Positions 1-9,260 are shown, counted from the stretch's first letter. The stretch: DNA of 64,000 nt from Streptomyces cavernicola (GCF_029968035.1 NZ_JASCIQ010000012.1:1-64000); one strand, 5' to 3'. The notes: generated by a model not told the origin, from the letters alone. Numbers and translations are program-made.

Positions 1-83
1 CTCCCGGCGCGGGGCCGTCGCCACGAACGGGTGACGCCGCCGAGAGCGGGAACTCCCTTGCTGCGGCGGCCCGTTGAGCCGGT

Positions 84-796
84 ATGAGCGAAGTGAACCG
101 CGAGGGGTATTCCGGTACGGGGCCGGGGGCGATCACGCCCGACGGCTGCGCGGTGGAGCTGTACGCGAGACTGCAGGCGGGCGGGGAGCCGGACGTCATC
201 GCGGGCGCTGTGCCGCCCGGCGCTCACCTTCTCGAACTGGGTTGCGGCGCAGGGCGGATGACGCGCCCGCTCGCCGAGCGCGGCTTCACCGTGACCGCCG
301 TGGACGAGTCGGCGGAGATGCTGGCGCACGTCGAGGGCCTGGCCGGGGTGGACCGTGCGGTGCGCAGCCCATCGAGGCGCTCGACGGGGGAGTGCTCGGC
401 CGGCGGTTCGACGTGGTGCTGCTCGCCTCGTTCCTCGTGCACGCCGCCGATCCCGCGGTGCGGGACGGGATGCTGGGGGCCTGCCGCAGCCATGTGAAGG
501 ACGACGGCTGCGTCCTGATCCAACGCGAAGGCGCCGACTACCACACCGACCTGCCGAGAGAACGCGTCGATCCCGCCGGTTACACCGTCCGCATCGTGTC
601 GTCCACGCCGGTCGGCGACGGGGTCAACTCCGTGCACGCGCAGTACATATGGCCGGACACCACCTGGACGCACACGTTCCGGGCCCGGGTGCTGAGCACG
701 GCCGAGTTCGAGGAGCAGCTCGCGCGGGCCGGTCTCGCGGTCGACCGCTACCTGACGGATGACGGCACGTGGGTGCGGGCGCGACCGGTGCGGTGA
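84..796 (+). pseudogene. Class I SAM-dependent methyltransferase, split by a frameshift
   Basis: A SAM-dependent methyltransferase of unknown substrate. The first frame (ATG at 84, MSEVNREGY) contains the SAM-binding motif LLELGCGAGRMTRPLAERG and the following acidic strand VTAVDES. Near 365-372 the homology moves to another frame, which continues with RRFDVVLLASFLVHAAD, DDGCVLIQREG and a C-terminal sheet ending RARPVR at 796. Adding one C in the run at about 370 (gcagcccatcgag) restores a continuous VRSPIEALD junction and a protein of about 237 residues. So one base appears to be missing. It may be a real mutation or a sequencing error, and the sequence alone cannot tell which. Confidence 0.75.
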
Positions 797-981
797 GGCA
801 TGAGAGGAGGCGCACCCTGTCGCCATGACCTCCGCCTCCCCGCCCGATGCCGTGCGGGACCGTGCCGCGCGCGCCGAAGGAAGAGGCGGCGGCGGTGGGC
901 TCGTGAAGGTCGTGCGCCGGGTGCTCGATAGGGTGTGGTCCGGGCGAGCCGGTTGTGGTAACCAAGCATCGTTCAGACGCT

Positions 982-998
982 GTTGACGGAACGTCAAC
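982..998. promoter_or_regulatory. 17-bp palindrome upstream of the molybdenum hydroxylase genes
   Basis: GTTGACG-GAA-CGTCAAC has perfect 7-bp arms around a 3-nt centre and lies about 30-100 bp before the candidate starts of the molybdenum hydroxylase. It has the size and symmetry of an operator for a TetR- or GntR-type repressor, and it also contains a TTGAC that could act as a -35. No adjacent regulator gene is visible. The operator role is inferred. Confidence 0.35.
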
Positions 999-1025
999 GC
1001 CCAACGCCCATCCCCCACAAGCAGC

Positions 1026-3329
1026 TTGGCGCTGCCGACGACCCTTTGGAGCCCTCTGTTGGAGCCCGAGCCCTCTGCCGAGTCCTCTGCCGAGCCCTCC
1101 GCCGTGGCCGAGAACGCCGGAGTCGGCCGGCGCAAGCTGCTCGCATACCTGGTGGCCGCCCCCACCCTGACGGTCGCGGTCCGCGTGGGCGCCGACGCCT
1201 GGGCGCCCGAGGCCGCCGCGGCCACCCCCCAGGCGACCGCTGAGGGCGCCGCCCCCGCCGCGCTCCCGGACCTGCTGCCTGACCTCGGCGACGTGCTGAT
1301 CCTCGCCGCCGCGCCCACCTCGCACCTGCTCACCCTGGAGCTCGACGAGGACGGCACGGCCCGCTTCGGACTGCCCAGGGCCGAGGTCGGCCAGGGCCTC
1401 ACCACGGCCGTCGCGATGCTGATAGCCGACGAGTTGGACCTCCCCCTCGACAAGGTGCGGGTCCGACTCGACGACGCCCGGCCCGAGTTGCTCTTCAACC
1501 AGCTCACCGGCAGCTCCAACTCGATCCGCGCCCTGCACCGCCCGGTACGCGCAGCGGCCGCCGCCGCCCGCGCCCGCCTCGTCGCGACGGCCGCCCGCCA
1601 GTGGGGCGTCGACGCCGCGGACCTCACCACGCGCGACGGCGCCGTGCACGCCTCCGACGGCCGGACCCTCGGCTACGGCGCCCTCGCGAAGAGCGCCGCC
1701 GCCCCGCGTACGACGGAAGCGCCGGACGTCACGCTGAAGGCCGCCGGCGACCAGCAGGTCGTCGGCCGCCCCACCAACCGCATCGACGCCCGCGCGATCG
1801 TCACCGGCCGCAAGGAGTACGCCCTCGACCTGGACGTGCCCGGCGCCAAGCCCGCCATGGTCCGCAGGCCGCCCACCGTCAACGGCACCGTCGCGCAGGT
1901 CCACAACGCCGCCGACGTACGCGCGATGCCCGGCGTGCTCGACGTCGTGGAGATCCCGACCGGCGTGGCCGTCGTCGCCGAGACCTTCGGGCAGGCCCTC
2001 GCCGGCAAGGAGGCGCTGCGCGTCGACTGGGGCGCGGGCACCGTGGACGAGCTGTCCCACGACGACATCAAGGCCGAGCTCCGCAAGGCCGCCCCCGACT
2101 TCCTGCCGCCGCTGCTCGTCCAGCACATCGACGCCGAGTACGACTTCGCACCGGTCAGTCACGCGCCCCTGGAGACCAACAGCGCGGTCGCCGACGTACG
2201 CGACGACCGGGCCACCGTGTGGACGGCCGCGCAGTCCCCGATCGCCGCGCGGGCCGCCGTCGCCAAGGCGATCGGACTGCCCGCGTCCCGCGTCGACTTC
2301 CATGTGGTGCAGGCGGGCGGCTCGTTCGGGCGGCGCCTGTTCTTCGACGCGGCCGTCGAGGCGGCGCAGGTGTCCAAGGCGGCGGGCCGTCCCGTACGCC
2401 TGATGTGGTCGCGGGTCGACGACATGCGGCACGGGCGGATGCGGCCGCCCACGCACCACAAGCTGCGCGTCACCCACACCCGCGACAAGCCGCTGTCCCT
2501 GCAGCACCGGGTGGCGTCCGTCGAGACCGACACGGGCCACGGCATCGGCGACGCGCTCACCGCGGGGCTCACAGAACTCCCCGCGGGCAACGAGACGTTC
2601 GCGCAGACCATGTTCCGGCTCTCCATGCGTTCCCCGTACGACCTCGGGGCCACCGCGCAGACCCTGACCGAGCTGCCGCTGAAGCTGCACACCGGCTCGT
2701 GGCGCAGCGTGTACTCGGGCACCGCGCGGGCCGCCGAGGAGATGTTCCTCGACGAGGTGGCCGAGAAGCTCGGCGCGGACCCGGTGGAGTTCCGGCGTGC
2801 ACGGCTGAAGAACGAGGCGCAGCGCAAGGTGCTCGACACGGCCGCCGCCGACTGGGGCCGGGAGCTGCCCGAGGGCGTCGCCCAGGGCGTCGGCTTCCAC
2901 GAGGAGTACAAGTCGCGGGTCGCGTTCCTCGTCGAGCTCGACGCGCGCGACCCGAAGGCGCCGCGGGTGACGCGCGCCGTGATCGCCGTCGACGTGGGCC
3001 GGGCCGTGAACCCGCGCGGCGTCGAGGCGCAGATGCTCGGCGGGCTCACCGACGGCATCGCGACCGCGCTGCGGGCGGGGCTGCACTTCGACAAGGGCCT
3101 GCCCCTGGAAGGCAGTTACTCGCAGTTCCACTACGCGCGGCAGAAGGACTCCCCGCAGGACGTCACCGTCCACGTCGTCGAGTCCGACGCCGAGCCGGGC
3201 GGGGTCGGTGAGCTCGGCGTGCCCGCCGCGGTCGCCGCGATCGGCAACGCCTACGCCCGTGCGACCGGCACCCGCGCCCGCAGCTTCCCCATCCTGTTCG
3301 ACGTCGACTTCGAGCCGTTCCCGCGCTGA
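1026..3329 (+). CDS. Molybdopterin-binding subunit of a xanthine dehydrogenase/isoquinoline oxidoreductase-type hydroxylase
   Basis: Large catalytic subunit of a molybdenum hydroxylase; the substrate (an aldehyde or N-heterocycle) cannot be told. About 767 residues. The N-terminus carries a Tat-like segment, [19 protein letters not shown], suggesting an exported or membrane-anchored enzyme. The family core follows: [16 protein letters not shown] (hammerhead domain), [13 protein letters not shown] (molybdopterin dioxo loop) and GVGELGVPA near the C-terminus, where the catalytic Glu lies. The gene for the 2Fe-2S partner starts 32 bp downstream and no FAD subunit gene is present, as in two-subunit IorAB-like enzymes that pass electrons to a membrane acceptor. 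The start is uncertain: TTG at 1026 has no clear ribosome-binding site, and GTG at 1104 would still retain the Tat segment. Confidence 0.85.
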   Translation: MALPTTLWSPLLEPEPSAESSAEPSAVAENAGVGRRKLLAYLVAAPTLTVAVRVGADAWAPEAAAATPQATAEGAAPAALPDLLPDLGDVLILAAAPTSHLLTLELDEDGTARFGLPRAEVGQGLTTAVAMLIADELDLPLDKVRVRLDDARPELLFNQLTGSSNSIRALHRPVRAAAAAARARLVATAARQWGVDAADLTTRDGAVHASDGRTLGYGALAKSAAAPRTTEAPDVTLKAAGDQQVVGRPTNRIDARAIVTGRKEYALDLDVPGAKPAMVRRPPTVNGTVAQVHNAADVRAMPGVLDVVEIPTGVAVVAETFGQALAGKEALRVDWGAGTVDELSHDDIKAELRKAAPDFLPPLLVQHIDAEYDFAPVSHAPLETNSAVADVRDDRATVWTAAQSPIAARAAVAKAIGLPASRVDFHVVQAGGSFGRRLFFDAAVEAAQVSKAAGRPVRLMWSRVDDMRHGRMRPPTHHKLRVTHTRDKPLSLQHRVASVETDTGHGIGDALTAGLTELPAGNETFAQTMFRLSMRSPYDLGATAQTLTELPLKLHTGSWRSVYSGTARAAEEMFLDEVAEKLGADPVEFRRARLKNEAQRKVLDTAAADWGRELPEGVAQGVGFHEEYKSRVAFLVELDARDPKAPRVTRAVIAVDVGRAVNPRGVEAQMLGGLTDGIATALRAGLHFDKGLPLEGSYSQFHYARQKDSPQDVTVHVVESDAEPGGVGELGVPAAVAAIGNAYARATGTRARSFPILFDVDFEPFPR

Positions 3330-3361
3330 GCCGCGGCGGCACCCCGCTGAGGAGTTCTCCC

Positions 3362-3820
3362 TTGCCCGCACAAACCTTCACCGTGAACGGCGAGCAGGTC
3401 ACCGTCGACGCCCCCGACGACCTGCCGCTGCTCTGGGTCCTGCGCGACCTGCTCGGCATCCGCGGCCCCAAGTACGGCTGCGGCATCGACGTCTGCAAGG
3501 CCTGTACGAGCCATCTCGACGGCGAGGCGGTCAACCCGTGCGCCGTGCCCGTCTCCGAGGCGGCGGGCCGCGAGGTCACCACGATCGAGGGGCTCGCCGA
3601 CGGGGAGAAGCTGCACCCCGTGCAGGAGGCGTGGCTGGAGCAGGACGTCGCGCAGTGCGGCTACTGCCAGCCGGGGCAGATCATGGCGGCCGTCGCGCTC
3701 CTCAAGCGGACGAAGAACCCGACGGACGAGGAGATCGACGCGATCGCCAACGTGTGCAGGTGCGGTACGTATTTCCGCATACGGGAAGCGATCAAGTCCG
3801 CGGCGGATCGGATGAGTTGA
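3362..3820 (+). CDS. 2Fe-2S subunit of the molybdenum hydroxylase
   Basis: Electron-transfer subunit partnering the molybdopterin subunit just upstream. The 152 residues have the usual two-domain layout. A plant-ferredoxin-type cluster site, [17 protein letters not shown], is followed by a helical cluster domain with [11 protein letters not shown] and [15 protein letters not shown]. The start is TTG at 3362, preceded at 7 nt by GGAG (3351-3354). Length and motifs are typical of IorA/CoxS-like proteins. The two genes almost certainly form one transcription unit. Confidence 0.93.
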   Translation: MPAQTFTVNGEQVTVDAPDDLPLLWVLRDLLGIRGPKYGCGIDVCKACTSHLDGEAVNPCAVPVSEAAGREVTTIEGLADGEKLHPVQEAWLEQDVAQCGYCQPGQIMAAVALLKRTKNPTDEEIDAIANVCRCGTYFRIREAIKSAADRMS

Positions 3821-3904
3821 GGTCGTCCGCGGTGCGTGCGGGTTGTCCGGGGCTCGGTACCGGGGCTGCGCCCCAGGCCCCGGCTCTCATCGGCCTGCGG
3901 CCTC

Positions 3905-3932
3905 GTCCTCAAACGCCGGACGGGCTGGGTTC
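3905..3932. repeat. Fragment of an intergenic repeat family at a convergent junction
   Basis: The stretch tcctcaaacgccgga followed by cgggctgg is, in reverse complement, the same text as the segment near 9164-9185 and 15856-15880 (agcccctccggcgtttgagga), with small differences. It sits between the 3' ends of the convergent 2Fe-2S and S4-domain genes and runs up to the stop codon of the latter. Here it lacks the long inverted ends seen in the two larger copies. Confidence 0.6.
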
Positions 3933-4383
3933 AAGCGCCGGGCAACCGCGAGTTGAGTGCCCGCAGCCGCTCCATCTCCCTGCGGTCCCGCTTCGTCGGG
4001 CGGCCCGTGCCCGGGTCGCGCACGCCCGCGGGGGCGACCGCCTCGCGGGGCGGCGGCGGGGGGCTGTTGTCCACGTAGCACTCCACGGCGACCGGGGCGC
4101 CGACGCGCTTGCGGATGACGCGCTTCACCACGACCACCCGGTCCCGGCCCGCGTACCGCAGCCGCACCTCGTCGCCGGCCTTCACCGGGTGCGCCGGTTT
4201 GACCCGGTCGCCGTTGACGCGGACGTGGCCGCCGCGGCAGGCCGTGGCCGCGGCCGAGCGGGTCTTGATCAGGCGCACCGACCAGATCCAGGCGTCGACG
4301 CGCACGCTGCCGCCGCCGTCCTGCGGCTGCCCGGAAGGGCGCTGGGAGGCGGGCGCGGCGGCCTTGTCGGACTGCGAAGTCAT
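3931..4383 (-). CDS. S4-domain RNA-binding protein, Hsp15-like
   Basis: A small RNA-binding protein of the heat-shock protein 15/S4 family; E. coli Hsp15 helps recycle free 50S subunits with a stuck nascent chain. About 150 residues. The S4 domain spans roughly residues 28-90, with VRVDAWIWSVRLIKTRSAAATA and GHVRVNGDRVKPAHPVKAGDEV typical of the alphaL fold. A basic tail GRPTKRDRREMERLR follows. I chose the ATG at 4383 (MTSQSDKAA), because the in-frame extension upstream of it runs into the promoter of the divergent SDR gene. Confidence 0.85.
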   Translation of the reverse strand: MTSQSDKAAAPASQRPSGQPQDGGGSVRVDAWIWSVRLIKTRSAAATACRGGHVRVNGDRVKPAHPVKAGDEVRLRYAGRDRVVVVKRVIRKRVGAPVAVECYVDNSPPPPPREAVAPAGVRDPGTGRPTKRDRREMERLRALNSRLPGA

Positions 4384-4456
4384 GCCCGCACTGTAGTCCT
4401 CGGGGGCGTCCCGACGCCGCCGAGATTTCCGGGCCGCGGATACGTACCGTGGTGAC

Positions 4457-5167
4457 ATGTCGGACGTCCACGACTCCACCGCTCCCGTCGCCCTCGTCAC
4501 CGGCGGCAACCGCGGCATCGGCCGCGAGGTCTGCCGTCAGCTCGCCGGCCTCGACCACGTCGTGCTGCTCACCGCCCGCTCCATGAAGGCGGCGGAGAAG
4601 GCCGCGGCCGAGCTCGGTTCCGCCGCCGTCGTGCCGATGCAGCTCGACGTCACCTCGGAGGACGACCGGCAGCGCGTCGCCCGCGAGGTCGGGGACCGCT
4701 TCGGCCGGCTCGACGTCCTGGTCAACAACGCGGCCATCGCGTACGACACCTGGCAGCGGGCCGTCACCGCCGATCTGGACCTGGTGAGGGAGGCCGCCGA
4801 GACCAATCTGTACGGGCCGTGGCGGCTCACGCAGACGCTGCTCCCGCTGCTGCGGGCCAGCCGTCGAGGGCGGGTGGTGAACGTGTCGAGCGGGGCGGCG
4901 TCCCTCGCCGACATGGGCGCGGGCACTCCCGCGTACGCCACCACCAAGGTCGCGCTCAACGCCCTGACGCGGATGCTCGCCGCGGAGCTGCGGGCCGACG
5001 GCATCCTGGTCAACTCGGTCTGCCCGGGGTGGGTGGCCACAGACATGGGCGGACCCGGCGGCCGGCCCGTCGCGGACGGTGCGGCCGGGATCGTCTGGGC
5101 CGCGACCCTGCCCGGCGGCGGCCCCACCGGAGGGTTCTTCCGCGACGGGGTGCGGGTGGAGTGGTGA
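4457..5167 (+). CDS. Short-chain dehydrogenase/reductase
   Basis: NAD(P)-dependent oxidoreductase of the classical SDR family, 236 residues, substrate unknown. Visible motifs are [13 protein letters not shown] (cofactor glycine motif TGxxxGxG), VLVNNAAIA (NNAG-type strand), NVSSGAASL (catalytic Ser) and YATTKVAL (catalytic Tyr-xxx-Lys). The closing [11 protein letters not shown] is typical of carbonyl-reductase-like members. No ribosome-binding site is evident; a TACCGT hexamer ends 6 nt before the ATG, so the mRNA may be leaderless. Its last codons overlap the GTG start of the uracil-DNA glycosylase gene, indicating translational coupling. Confidence 0.92.
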   Translation: MSDVHDSTAPVALVTGGNRGIGREVCRQLAGLDHVVLLTARSMKAAEKAAAELGSAAVVPMQLDVTSEDDRQRVAREVGDRFGRLDVLVNNAAIAYDTWQRAVTADLDLVREAAETNLYGPWRLTQTLLPLLRASRRGRVVNVSSGAASLADMGAGTPAYATTKVALNALTRMLAAELRADGILVNSVCPGWVATDMGGPGGRPVADGAAGIVWAATLPGGGPTGGFFRDGVRVEW

Positions 5168-6060
5168 ACGACCCGTCCGGCAGCCCGAACCCGAACCGCG
5201 ACGACCCGGATGCCGGTCTCGACGCCGGCCCCGCCCCACCCGCGGGCCCCGGTCCTGGTCTCGGTACCGGTGGGCCGTATCCCGACCTGCGCGCCCTCGA
5301 CCGCGACCTCATCCGCTGCCGCAGGTGCCCGCGGCTCGTCGCCTGGCGGGAGGAGGTCGCCCGTACGAAACGGGCCGCGTTCGCCGACGAGACGTACTGG
5401 GGGCGGCCCGTGCCCGGGTTCGGGCCGCCGGACGCCGCGCTGCTGATCGTCGGCCTCGCGCCCGCCGCGCACGGGGGGAACCGGACCGGGCGGATGTTCA
5501 CAGGGGACCGCTCCGGGGACGTGCTCTACCAGGCGCTGTACGACATCGGCCTCGCCTCGCAGCCCACCGCGACCGCCGTCGACGACGGCCTCGCCCTGCA
5601 CGGCGTGCGCGTCACCGCGCCCGTGCACTGCGCCCCGCCCGCCAACAAGCCGACGCCGCGGGAGCGGGACGACTGCCGTCCCTGGCTGGTGCAGGAGCTG
5701 CGGCTGCTCGCGCCCACGCTGCGCGCGGCGGTCGTGCTCGGCGCCTTCGGCTGGCAGGCGGCGCTGCCCGCGTTCGCCGCGGCCGGCTGGGAAGTGCCCC
5801 GGCCGCGGCCCGCCTTCGGCCACGGCGCCCGTACGACCCTGCGGGGCGGGGCGGGTGCGCTCGACCTGTTCGGCTGCTTCCACGTCAGCCAGCGCAACAC
5901 CTTCACCGGACGGCTGACGCCCGCGATGCTCCGCGAGATCCTCCGCGAGGCGGCGACGGCGGCAGGGCTGCGACCAGTGGCTCCGCAGACGCAAGAGCAG
6001 ACGCAAGAACTGGCGCAAGAACTGACACGCCAAACTGCACAAAAGGGGCGCAAAGAATAA
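5164..6060 (+). CDS. Uracil-DNA glycosylase, family 5 (UDGb)
   Basis: Base-excision repair enzyme with an iron-sulfur cluster that removes uracil and other deaminated bases from DNA. The family signature [19 protein letters not shown] is present, where motif A lacks the polar Asp of other UDG families as expected for UDGb. Candidate cluster cysteines lie in [20 protein letters not shown] and RDDCRPW. The C-terminal [14 protein letters not shown] contains the motif B histidine. The GTG at 5164 overlaps the SDR stop codon as GTGA. The tail is a Gln/Glu/Thr-rich repeat ([15 protein letters not shown]) of no obvious function. Confidence 0.9.
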   Translation: MNDPSGSPNPNRDDPDAGLDAGPAPPAGPGPGLGTGGPYPDLRALDRDLIRCRRCPRLVAWREEVARTKRAAFADETYWGRPVPGFGPPDAALLIVGLAPAAHGGNRTGRMFTGDRSGDVLYQALYDIGLASQPTATAVDDGLALHGVRVTAPVHCAPPANKPTPRERDDCRPWLVQELRLLAPTLRAAVVLGAFGWQAALPAFAAAGWEVPRPRPAFGHGARTTLRGGAGALDLFGCFHVSQRNTFTGRLTPAMLREILREAATAAGLRPVAPQTQEQTQELAQELTRQTAQKGRKE

Positions 6061-6061
6061 C

Positions 6062-7291
6062 TTGGGCCGGGTGACGGACATCGCTGACACCTCCCGCGCC
6101 ACCGAAGCCCCGCCCGCCGCCGGTCCCGGAGCCGCCGCGTACCGGAATCTCCTCGTGGCCACCGTCGGCTTCACCCTGACCTTCTGGGCCTGGAACCTGA
6201 TCTCGCCGCTCGGCGGGGCCTACAAGGACCAGCTCGGCCTGAGTTCCCTCCAACAGTCGCTGCTCGTCGCCGTGCCCGTGCTCGTCGGCTCGCTCGGCCG
6301 GGTCCCGGTGGGCGCGCTCACCGACCGCTACGGCGCCCGCCTGATGTTCCCGCTGGTCACGGCGCTCACCATCGTGCCGGTGCTGCTGCTCATCCCGGCG
6401 CGGAACTCGTACGCCGCGATGATCGGCGTCGGCTTCCTGCTCGGGCTCGGCGGCACGACCTTCGCGATCGGCGTCCCGCTGGTCAACTCCTGGTTCCCGC
6501 CCGCCAGAAGAGGCTTCGCGATCGGCGTGTTCGGCATGGGCATGGGCGGCGTCGCGCTCTCCGGCTACTTCACGCCGCGCATCGCGAAGCACGGCGAGAA
6601 CCTGCCGTTCCTGGTGGTCGCCGCGGCCCTCGCCGTGTTCGCGGTGCTCGCCGCGATGCTGATCACCGACCGCCCGGACCGGCCGGTGCCCACCGCCTCG
6701 CTCTCCTCCCGCCTCGGCTCCGCCAGCGGGCTGCGCGTCACCTGGGAGCTGTCCGCGCTGTACGCGATCGGCTTCGGCGGCGTCGTCGCCTTCGGCGTGT
6801 ACCTGCCGACGTACCTGAAGACCTGGTACGACCTCTCGCCCACCGACGCCGGTACCCGCGCGGCCGGATTCGCCCTGGTCACCGTCGTGTTCCGGCCGAT
6901 CGGCGGCTGGCTCTCGGATCGCGCCCACCCGGCGCTCGTGACGGCGGGCGCGCTCGTCCTCGTGGCCCTCCTCGCGATCGCGCAGGCCTTCGACCCGGCC
7001 CTCGTGCCGGTGGGCACGTGCTGCCTGCTCGGCATGGCCGCCGGGCTCGGCGCCGCCAGCGGCAGCGTGTTCGCGATGGTCGCGCAGGTCACGCCACAGC
7101 CACAGGTCGGCTCCGTCACCGGCATCGTCGGCGCGGTCGGCGGCCTCGGCGGGTTCGTGCCGCCGCTGGTCATGGGGGCGATCTACAGCGCCAAGGACTC
7201 GTACTCGATCGGTTTCATGCTCCTGTCCGACCTGGCGCTCGCGGGCTGCGTGTACGCGTACGGGCGGATGCGGGGCGTGCGTCCGGAGTGA
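6062..7291 (+). CDS. MFS transporter, NarK/NasA nitrate-nitrite porter-like
   Basis: Twelve-helix major facilitator protein of about 409 residues in the cytoplasmic membrane. The first helix TFWAWNLISPLGGAYKDQLGL, the loop GRVPVGALTDRYGAR and the glycine-rich helices GFLLGLGGTTFAIGVPLVNSW and GFGGVVAFGVYLPTYLKTWY follow the NarK/NNP family pattern, so uptake or exchange of nitrate/nitrite is likely but unproved. It begins directly after the glycosylase stop. The start is either TTG 6062 or GTG 6071 (VTDIADTSRAT), and the latter is more conventional. Confidence 0.82.
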   Translation: MGRVTDIADTSRATEAPPAAGPGAAAYRNLLVATVGFTLTFWAWNLISPLGGAYKDQLGLSSLQQSLLVAVPVLVGSLGRVPVGALTDRYGARLMFPLVTALTIVPVLLLIPARNSYAAMIGVGFLLGLGGTTFAIGVPLVNSWFPPARRGFAIGVFGMGMGGVALSGYFTPRIAKHGENLPFLVVAAALAVFAVLAAMLITDRPDRPVPTASLSSRLGSASGLRVTWELSALYAIGFGGVVAFGVYLPTYLKTWYDLSPTDAGTRAAGFALVTVVFRPIGGWLSDRAHPALVTAGALVLVALLAIAQAFDPALVPVGTCCLLGMAAGLGAASGSVFAMVAQVTPQPQVGSVTGIVGAVGGLGGFVPPLVMGAIYSAKDSYSIGFMLLSDLALAGCVYAYGRMRGVRPE

Positions 7292-7322
7292 AGGGGCGGC
7301 GGGCGGGCGCTGTGGTCGTGGC

Positions 7323-7778
7323 TCAGTCCGGTACGACCGCGGTGGCCGTGATCTCGACCAGCTGCCCCGTATAGCCGAGCGTGGGGACGCCGATCAGGGT
7401 CGAGGAGTGCGGGCCCGAGGCGCCGGTGACCAGGCCCGACTCCTCCACGACGGCCCAGACCGCGGAGAGCGGGCCCGGCTCGTCCGCGACCACGTACACA
7501 TCGGTGTACGCGACGAGCGAGAGGTCGCTGCCGACCGCCTTCAACTGCTCCTCGAGGTTGGCGAGCACCTGCCGGGCCTGTGCGACGTGGTCCCCGGGCC
7601 CGACCAGCTCGCCGTCCGCGTCGAGCGGCACCGAGCCCGCGAGGAACGCGAGCCGCGTGCCGGCCTCGACGACCGAGGCGTGCGCGTACCGGGGTGGGGT
7701 GAAGAGGGCGGGGACGACGCTGCGCCTGATCACGGTGGGCCTGTTCGCGGTGGGCTCGTTCGCGGTGGGCCTGTTCAC
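7323..7778 (-). CDS. RidA (YjgF/YER057c/UK114) family protein
   Basis: RidA-fold protein, 151 residues; true RidA deaminates reactive enamine/imine intermediates. The C-terminal half matches the family (LVAYTDVYVVAD, GQLVEITATAVV). The position usually held by the catalytic Arg of RidA (PxRxxV) reads PHSSTLIGV, so this resembles the Rid subgroups lacking that residue. The GTG start at 7778 is fixed by a perfect AGGAGG (complement of 7786-7791) seven bases upstream. The first residues are an in-frame repeat, NRPTA-NEPTA-NRPTV, from a 15-bp DNA repeat. It is divergent from the reductase at 7908. Confidence 0.88.
   Translation of the reverse strand: MNRPTANEPTANRPTVIRRSVVPALFTPPRYAHASVVEAGTRLAFLAGSVPLDADGELVGPGDHVAQARQVLANLEEQLKAVGSDLSLVAYTDVYVVADEPGPLSAVWAVVEESGLVTGASGPHSSTLIGVPTLGYTGQLVEITATAVVPD
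7733..7778 (-). repeat. Three 15-bp in-frame repeats at the RidA N-terminus
   Basis: Three tandem 15-bp units (aacaggcccaccgcg and one- or two-base variants) directly follow the GTG start and encode NRPTA, NEPTA and NRPTV. The units probably arose by duplication at the 5' end of the gene, extending the protein by ten residues before the conserved fold. Confidence 0.7.
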
Positions 7779-7907
7779 GGTGCGGCCTCCTGGATGCCTG
7801 CCGACGTGCCTGCGGGGACTGCCGAGCGGATCATGTACGGGAGGGACCGCCCCTCGCACCCGATTTTCGCCGGGAATGCTCTGTACGGCAGGGGAGTTGC
7901 GCCCACC

Positions 7908-8846
7908 ATGAAGGCAATCGCACTTGACGGCTACGGTTCCGCGGACGACCTGCACCTCGCCGAGTTGGCGCAGCCCAAGGTCGCGCCCGGTGAGGTCCTG
8001 ATCCGCGTCCGCGCGGCCGGGGTGAACCCGGTCGACTGGAAGCTCGCCGCCGGCGGCCTCGACCCGATCATGGAGGCGCGCTTCCCGATGATCCCCGGCT
8101 GGGACGTCGCGGGCGTCGTGGAGGAGACCGGGCTCGACGCGACCGAGTTCGAGGTCGGCGACGAGGTGTACGGCTACATCCGCAAGGACTGGGCGCAGAA
8201 CGGCGCGTACGCGGAGCAGGTCGCGGCGAGTGTGCGGATGCTCGCGAAGAAGCCCGCCGCCCTCGACTGGGAGCAGGCCGCGGGCGTCCCGCTCGCCGGG
8301 CTGACCGCGCTGCACGCGCTGCGCCGGATCGGCGTGGGGGCGGGGGACACCGTCCTGATCCACGCGGCCGCGGGCGGCGTCGGCTCGTTCGGCGTGCAGA
8401 TCGCGGTCGCCGTGGGGGCCCGGGTGATCGGCACCGCGAGCGAGCGGAACCACGAGTTCCTGCGGGAGTTGGGGGCGGAGCCGGTGACGTACGGCGAGGG
8501 GCTTGCCGAGCGGGTGCGGGCGCTCGCCCCCGAAGGCGTGGACGCGGTCCTCGACTTCGTGGGCGGCGGGGTGGCGGAGGTGTCCGTGCCGCTCCTCAAG
8601 CAGGCGCCGCAGGGGGAGCGTTCGGCCCGGCTCGCGTCCATCGCGGACGGGGAGGTACTGGGCGTCGGCGGCCACCTCGTGTGGGTCCGGCCGGACTCGG
8701 AGGGGCTTGCGGAGCTGGCGGGGCTTGCGGATGCGGGGAAGTTGAGGGTGCATGTGGATCATGCGTTGCCGTTGGAGAGTGCGGGGGAGGCTTGGCGGCT
8801 CAGTCAGGAGGGGCGGACTCGGGGGAAGATCGTTCTGACGCTCTGA
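7908..8846 (+). CDS. NADP-dependent alcohol dehydrogenase-like oxidoreductase (zinc-less MDR)
   Basis: Medium-chain dehydrogenase/reductase of the quinone-oxidoreductase type, 312 residues. The N-terminal GroES-like domain has AGVNPVDWKLAAGG and IPGWDVAGVVEE. The nucleotide-binding domain has VLIHAAAGGVGSFGVQIAVAVGARVIG (AAxGGVG motif), and the tail is AWRLSQEGRTRGKIVLTL. No structural or catalytic zinc cysteines are visible. The ATG at 7908 lies 11 nt after GGGAG. The stop codon forms the first bases of the inverted-end repeat element described next. Confidence 0.9.
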   Translation: MKAIALDGYGSADDLHLAELAQPKVAPGEVLIRVRAAGVNPVDWKLAAGGLDPIMEARFPMIPGWDVAGVVEETGLDATEFEVGDEVYGYIRKDWAQNGAYAEQVAASVRMLAKKPAALDWEQAAGVPLAGLTALHALRRIGVGAGDTVLIHAAAGGVGSFGVQIAVAVGARVIGTASERNHEFLRELGAEPVTYGEGLAERVRALAPEGVDAVLDFVGGGVAEVSVPLLKQAPQGERSARLASIADGEVLGVGGHLVWVRPDSEGLAELAGLADAGKLRVHVDHALPLESAGEAWRLSQEGRTRGKIVLTL

Positions 8847-9249
8847 GCTTTTCCCCTCCCCGCCCCTTCCCGAAAGTCCTGCGGACAGCCCCGGGGCTGC
8901 GCCCCCGCCCCCGCTCGGGGCTGCGCCCCTGTCCCCCCGGCTTGGGGCTGCGTCCCCGCCCCCGCTTGGGGCCGCGCTCCGGACTCCGGTTGCTTTTCGG
9001 GTGCGGCGCCGTCGTGGTTGCTCGCGCAGTTCCCCGCGCCCCTTAAAGGCCAGCCCCTCCGGGGTTTGGCCCCGGGGCCCGGTCGTTCTTCGGCTGCTGC
9101 GCCGTCGTGGCTGGTCGCGCAGTTCCCCGCGCCCCTGACGGGGCTCGTATCGCCGCCCGAATTCAGCCCCTCCGGCGTTTGAGGAGCGGGGGTCCGGGGG
9201 CTGGCCCCCGTGCCGACGGCGGTCTTTCGGGAAGGGGCGGGGAGGGGGG
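8845..9249. repeat. Intergenic element with inverted ends between convergent genes
   Basis: About 400 bp without a gene. The left end (8845-8876) reads GAGCTTTTCCCC followed by TCCCCGCCCCTTCCCGAAAG. The right end (9224-9249) is the inverted counterpart, CTTTCGGGAAGGGGCGGGGA. Inside are two copies of a GTCGCGCAGTTCCCCGCGCC-like core (near 9022-9042 and 9115-9135; the first begins gcTCGCGCAG), runs of ggggctgcgcccc, and the hairpin-forming tail ctccggcgtttgaggagcgg. A similar element lies at 15717-16031. It sits at a convergent junction, so it may act as a bidirectional terminator, and it resembles a non-autonomous palindromic repeat. Confidence 0.7.
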
Positions 9250-9260
9250 AAGAGGAGGGC

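Noticed and set aside
983..1243. An open frame MTERQRPTP... overlapping the molybdenum hydroxylase start, as a frameshifted N-terminus
   Set aside because: It could extend the leader, but no conserved text supports it and the region is low-complexity; left as an uncertainty of the start.
624..3371. Very long open frames antisense to real genes (for example opposite the hydroxylase, uvrB and uvrA)
   Set aside because: They arise from high third-position GC; their translations are low-complexity Gly/Arg/Ala/Val text without motifs.
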